Below are positions 61,091 to 64,000 of a DNA stretch of 64,000 nt, piece by piece (the first letter of the stretch is position 1; each line of letters begins with the position of its first letter). A model generated the notes under the pieces. That model saw only the letters and a program-made list of their open reading frames with translations. It was not told the DNA's origin and did not search any database. The DNA comes from an uncultured Sulfitobacter sp. GTDB lineage: Bacteria; Pseudomonadota; Alphaproteobacteria; Rhodobacterales; Rhodobacteraceae. The stretch lies in NCBI RefSeq assembly GCF_947499945.1, contig NZ_CANMQD010000001.1:1947501-2011500 (forward strand). The letters are read 5' to 3'. The translations under genes were made by a program, and so were the position numbers.

Positions 61091-62419
61091 ATGGCAGACA
61101 GGGTTTTTGAACCGGGTGTGACGGCGGGGCGCTTGGACCCTGCGGCATATGAGGCGCATTTCAGTGACTTGCATCCGCCGCTGGACAAGCATGAAGCGGT
61201 GGTGGCGGCGGATCGCTGTTACTTTTGCCATGACGCGCCGTGCATCACGGCCTGTCCTACGGATATCGACATACCGCTGTTCATTCGCCAGATCGCGACG
61301 GGCACGCCCGATGCGGCGGCCAAGACGATCCTGAGCCAGAATATTATGGGCGGTATGTGTGCGCGGGTGTGCCCGACGGAGCAGCTGTGCGAGGAAGCCT
61401 GCGTGCGGGAAATGGCGGAGGGCAAGCCTGTGTTGATTGGGCAATTGCAACGTTATGCCACGGATCATTTGCAGGTGCAGGGTGTGCATCCCTTTGTACG
61501 CGCAGAGCCTACGGGCAAGCGTGTGGCTGTTGTGGGTGCTGGGCCTGCGGGTCTGTCTGCGGCGCACCGCTTGGCGATGTTGGGGCATGATGTGGTGGTC
61601 TATGACGCCAAGCCCAAGGCGGGCGGGCTGAATGAATACGGGATTGCGACCTATAAGACGCCTGACGGGTTTGCCCAAGGCGAGGTGGATTGGCTGCTCA
61701 AGATTGGCGGGATTACAGTTGAAACGGGCAGGGCGCTGGGCGCTGATCTGAGCCTTGAAGGGTTGAGAGCGAAGTTTGATGCGGTATTCCTTGGCATGGG
61801 CCTTGGTGGTGTGAATGCGCTGGGCGTGGAAGGGGCTGACAAGGATGGCGTGCTGGATGCGGTGGATTTCATTGCTGAGTTGCGGCAGGCCAGTGATGTG
61901 GCCAGTGTCCCTGTGGGGCGTGATGTAGTGGTGATTGGTGGCGGAATGACTGCCATTGATGCGGCGGTTCAATCCAAGCTTTTGGGCGCGCTGAATGTCA
62001 CACTGGTCTACCGCCGTGGGCGTGATGCGATGAATGCAAGTGTGTTTGAGCAGGATTTAGCAGCAAGTAAAGGCGTGCGGATTGTGACTCATGCGACGCC
62101 CAAGGCTGTGCATGGGAATGGCTCGGTACGCGAGATCGAGTTTGATTATGTTGGCGACGATATGATGCCGACGGGCCAGACGCTGCGCCTTGCTGCTGAT
62201 CAGGTTTTTAAAGCGATTGGTCAAACGTTGGAGGGCGATGCGCTGCCTGATCTGGAAGGGCGCAAGATCGCTGTGGATACCAATGGGCGGACATCGGTTA
62301 AGGGTGTTTGGGCAGGGGGCGATTGTGCCTCTGGCGGCGATGACCTGACGGTGACTGCGGTGGCCGAGGGGCGCGATGCTGCGATGGATATTCATGCGGA
62401 TTTGAGCGGGAGTGTGTGA
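61091..62419 (+). CDS. preT: NAD-dependent dihydropyrimidine dehydrogenase subunit PreT
   Basis: The electron-input subunit of bacterial uracil/thymine reduction. 442 residues from ATG 61091 (GGAGG upstream). An N-terminal Fe-S region has CYFCHDAPCITACPTDIDIP and MCARVCPTEQLCEEACVR (eight Cys); then an FAD loop VVGAGPAGLSAAHRLA and an NAD(P)H loop VVIGGGMTAIDAA, ending GVWAGGDCASGG. It resembles the glutamate-synthase small-subunit fold. It works with preA, two genes downstream. Confidence 0.93.
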   Translation: MADRVFEPGVTAGRLDPAAYEAHFSDLHPPLDKHEAVVAADRCYFCHDAPCITACPTDIDIPLFIRQIATGTPDAAAKTILSQNIMGGMCARVCPTEQLCEEACVREMAEGKPVLIGQLQRYATDHLQVQGVHPFVRAEPTGKRVAVVGAGPAGLSAAHRLAMLGHDVVVYDAKPKAGGLNEYGIATYKTPDGFAQGEVDWLLKIGGITVETGRALGADLSLEGLRAKFDAVFLGMGLGGVNALGVEGADKDGVLDAVDFIAELRQASDVASVPVGRDVVVIGGGMTAIDAAVQSKLLGALNVTLVYRRGRDAMNASVFEQDLAASKGVRIVTHATPKAVHGNGSVREIEFDYVGDDMMPTGQTLRLAADQVFKAIGQTLEGDALPDLEGRKIAVDTNGRTSVKGVWAGGDCASGGDDLTVTAVAEGRDAAMDIHADLSGSV

Positions 62420-62420
62420 G

Positions 62421-62768
62421 ATGTATGTGATGAGCTTTGTGGCCGCAGTGCCAACGGATCAGAAAGACGCGTACCTTGCGCATTGCAAGATGGCGGCGGA
62501 GATTTTCAAATCACATGGAGCGACGCGGGTCGTTGAGCTTTGGGGTGATATGGTGCCTGAGGGCGAGAAGACTTCATTTCCCATGGCTGTTGCGGCCGAG
62601 GAGGGGGAGACCGTTGTGACGGGCTGGCAGGAATGGCCCGACAAGGCGACCTGTGATGCGAGCATGGAAAAAGCGATGCGTGATCCGCGGCTGGCCGATA
62701 TGGGCAGCATGCCGTTTGACGCGGCGCGGATGATTTACGGCGGGTTTCAGACCCTCGTTGATGTTTAG
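62421..62768 (+). CDS. DUF1428 family protein
   Basis: 115 residues: MYVMSFVAAVPTDQKDAYL, ARVVELWGDMVPEG-like VVELWGDMVPEGEKTSF, and a C-terminal KAMRDPRLADMGSMPFDAARMIYGGF, all typical of DUF1428 (dimeric alpha/beta-barrel type). The function is unknown. It starts one base after the preT stop and ends 11 bp before preA, so it is part of the same transcript. A GTG at 62412 is possible but the spacing of GGGAG favours ATG 62421. Confidence 0.85.
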   Translation: MYVMSFVAAVPTDQKDAYLAHCKMAAEIFKSHGATRVVELWGDMVPEGEKTSFPMAVAAEEGETVVTGWQEWPDKATCDASMEKAMRDPRLADMGSMPFDAARMIYGGFQTLVDV

Positions 62769-62779
62769 GAGCGTATGAA

Positions 62780-64000
62780 ATGGCTGATCTGACAACTGAT
62801 TTTCTGGGCATCAAATCTCCAAATCCCTTCTGGCTCGCCTCGGCGCCGCCGACGGATAAGGAATACAACGTGCGCCGCGCCTTTGAGGCGGGCTGGGGTG
62901 GTGTTGTGTGGAAAACGCTTGGTATGGAGGGGCCGCCTGTCGTGAACGTCAACGGGCCACGATACGGTGTGATCCATGGGGCGGATCGGCGGGTGCTGGG
63001 CCTCAACAACATCGAGTTGATTACAGACCGCGATTTGCAGACCAATCTGGATGAGATCACGCGGGTCAAGCGCGACTGGCCGGACCGCGCGATGATTGTG
63101 AGCATCATGGTGCCCTGTGAGGAGCAGGCGTGGAAAGATATTTTGCCGAAGGTTGAAGCGACTGGTGCGGACGGAATCGAGCTGAACTTTGGCTGTCCGC
63201 ACGGGATGAGCGAGCGGGGCATGGGTGCTGCCGTGGGGCAGGTGCCCGAGTACATCGAAATGGTCACGCGCTGGTGCAAGCAATATTACTCCAAACCAGT
63301 GATTGTGAAGCTGACGCCCAACATCACCGACATTCGCAAACCTGCGGAAGCGGCACGGCGGGGTGGGGCGGATGCGGTGAGTTTGATCAACACGATCAAC
63401 TCGATTGTGTCGGTCGATCTGGATACGATGTCTCCGCACCCGAGCATTGACGGCAAGGGCACGCATGGCGGTTATTGCGGGCCAGCGGTCAAGCCGATTG
63501 CCCTGAGCATGGTGAGCGAGATTGCACGTGCACCTGCGACAGCGGGGATGCCGATCAGCGGTATTGGTGGCGTGACGACATGGCGCGATGCGGCGGAATA
63601 TATCACTATGGGCTGTGGCAATGTACAGGTCTGTACGGCGGCAATGACCTATGGTTTCAAGATCGTGCAGGAGATGATCAGTGGTTTGTCGGAATGGATG
63701 GACGAAAAGGGTCATACCTCCATTGATGATTTCATGGGGGCAGCGGTGCCGAATACGACGGATTGGCAATATCTGAACCTTAACTACATCGCCAAGGCGC
63801 AGATCAATCAGGAGGATTGTATCAGTTGCGGGCGCTGTTACGCGGCCTGCGAGGACACCTCGCATCAGGCGATTGCCATGTCGGAGGACCGCACTTTCAC
63901 CGTGATTGAAGAGGAATGCGTGGCCTGTAACTTGTGTGTCGAGGTCTGCCCTGTTGAAAATTGCATTACGATGGTTGAGATGGATGCAGGGACAGTCGAT
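62780..64000 (+). CDS. preA: NAD-dependent dihydropyrimidine dehydrogenase subunit PreA (cut by window end)
   Basis: The catalytic subunit; 407 codons are visible and the frame is still open at the window end. An FMN-binding dihydroorotate-dehydrogenase-like barrel starts MADLTTDFLGIKSPNPFWLA, with ELNFGCPHGMSERGMGAAVGQ (active-site loop region) and SGIGGVTTWRDAAEYI. Then ferredoxin-like repeats: CISCGRCYAAC (about 347-357) and CVACNLCVEVCPVENC. AGGAG lies eight bases before ATG 62780. About 25-30 residues are likely missing. Confidence 0.95.
   Translation, partial: MADLTTDFLGIKSPNPFWLASAPPTDKEYNVRRAFEAGWGGVVWKTLGMEGPPVVNVNGPRYGVIHGADRRVLGLNNIELITDRDLQTNLDEITRVKRDWPDRAMIVSIMVPCEEQAWKDILPKVEATGADGIELNFGCPHGMSERGMGAAVGQVPEYIEMVTRWCKQYYSKPVIVKLTPNITDIRKPAEAARRGGADAVSLINTINSIVSVDLDTMSPHPSIDGKGTHGGYCGPAVKPIALSMVSEIARAPATAGMPISGIGGVTTWRDAAEYITMGCGNVQVCTAAMTYGFKIVQEMISGLSEWMDEKGHTSIDDFMGAAVPNTTDWQYLNLNYIAKAQINQEDCISCGRCYAACEDTSHQAIAMSEDRTFTVIEEECVACNLCVEVCPVENCITMVEMDAGTVD

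Noticed and set aside
62765-63865. 366-codon antisense frame over preA
   Set aside because: His/Arg-rich shadow of a clear FMN-dependent enzyme gene.

Overview
The window looks like a chromosomal segment of an alphaproteobacterium of the Rhodobacteraceae/Roseobacter group. This is inferred from gene content and order, not from a database search. The main pointers are an RpoH2-type sigma factor, a FeS-type bacterial cryptochrome/photolyase, the rodA-mrdA-mreD-mreC-mreB block next to leuA, the LpoA-like / rsmI / yraN / gshB cluster, a DUF1467 protein behind methylmalonyl-CoA epimerase, and bciA, which suggests (bacterio)chlorophyll synthesis. It is almost entirely core genome. No insertion sequence, prophage, CRISPR array or tRNA gene was seen.

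Layout. 1-3160: end of an rRNA operon (23S, 5S, terminator), then a gene-poor stretch of about 640 bp containing a strongly G-poor tract. 3.8-12.3 kb: aspS, a small Flp-like pilin, a GNAT enzyme, a response regulator, methylmalonyl-CoA epimerase, and a leftward run from trpS to an EI24 membrane protein. 12.3-20.8 kb: a rhomboid-like protein without catalytic residues, murJ, bciA, an MFS exporter, glnD and an LpoA-like lipoprotein. 20.9-25.6 kb: rsmI-yraN-gshB-esterase and yifB. 25.6-34.1 kb: GST, a CobC-like phosphatase and cobU leftward; rpoH2-chaN, coaBC-dut-MoeB-like and an M3 peptidase rightward. 34.1-43.8 kb: ghrA with a VOC protein, the cell-shape operon, and leuA with a leucine-rich leader peptide. 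44-48.9 kb: SDR plus cryptochrome, a conserved hypothetical, a small kinase, and a divergent ArsR / NIPSNAP / ABM set. 48.9-57 kb: an 18-repeat MORN protein, nadE, gltX, a GcvH-like protein without the lipoyl lysine, and an inositol-phosphatase-family enzyme. 57-64 kb: a YbbA/YbbP-type ABC system divergent from tesA, then preT-DUF1428-preA for pyrimidine reduction; preA runs off the window end.

Themes. Cell-envelope growth is strongly represented (murJ, LpoA-like, rodA, mrdA, mreBCD). There is a light and oxidative-stress flavour (rpoH2, cryptochrome, bciA, glutathione synthesis, GST). Nitrogen and cofactor metabolism are represented by glnD, nadE, coaBC, cobU and preTA. The most noteworthy items are the leucine attenuator before leuA, the GcvH-like protein with Asp at the lipoylation position, the rhomboid with all catalytic positions replaced, and the ACCAAAG palindrome cluster between cobU and rpoH2.
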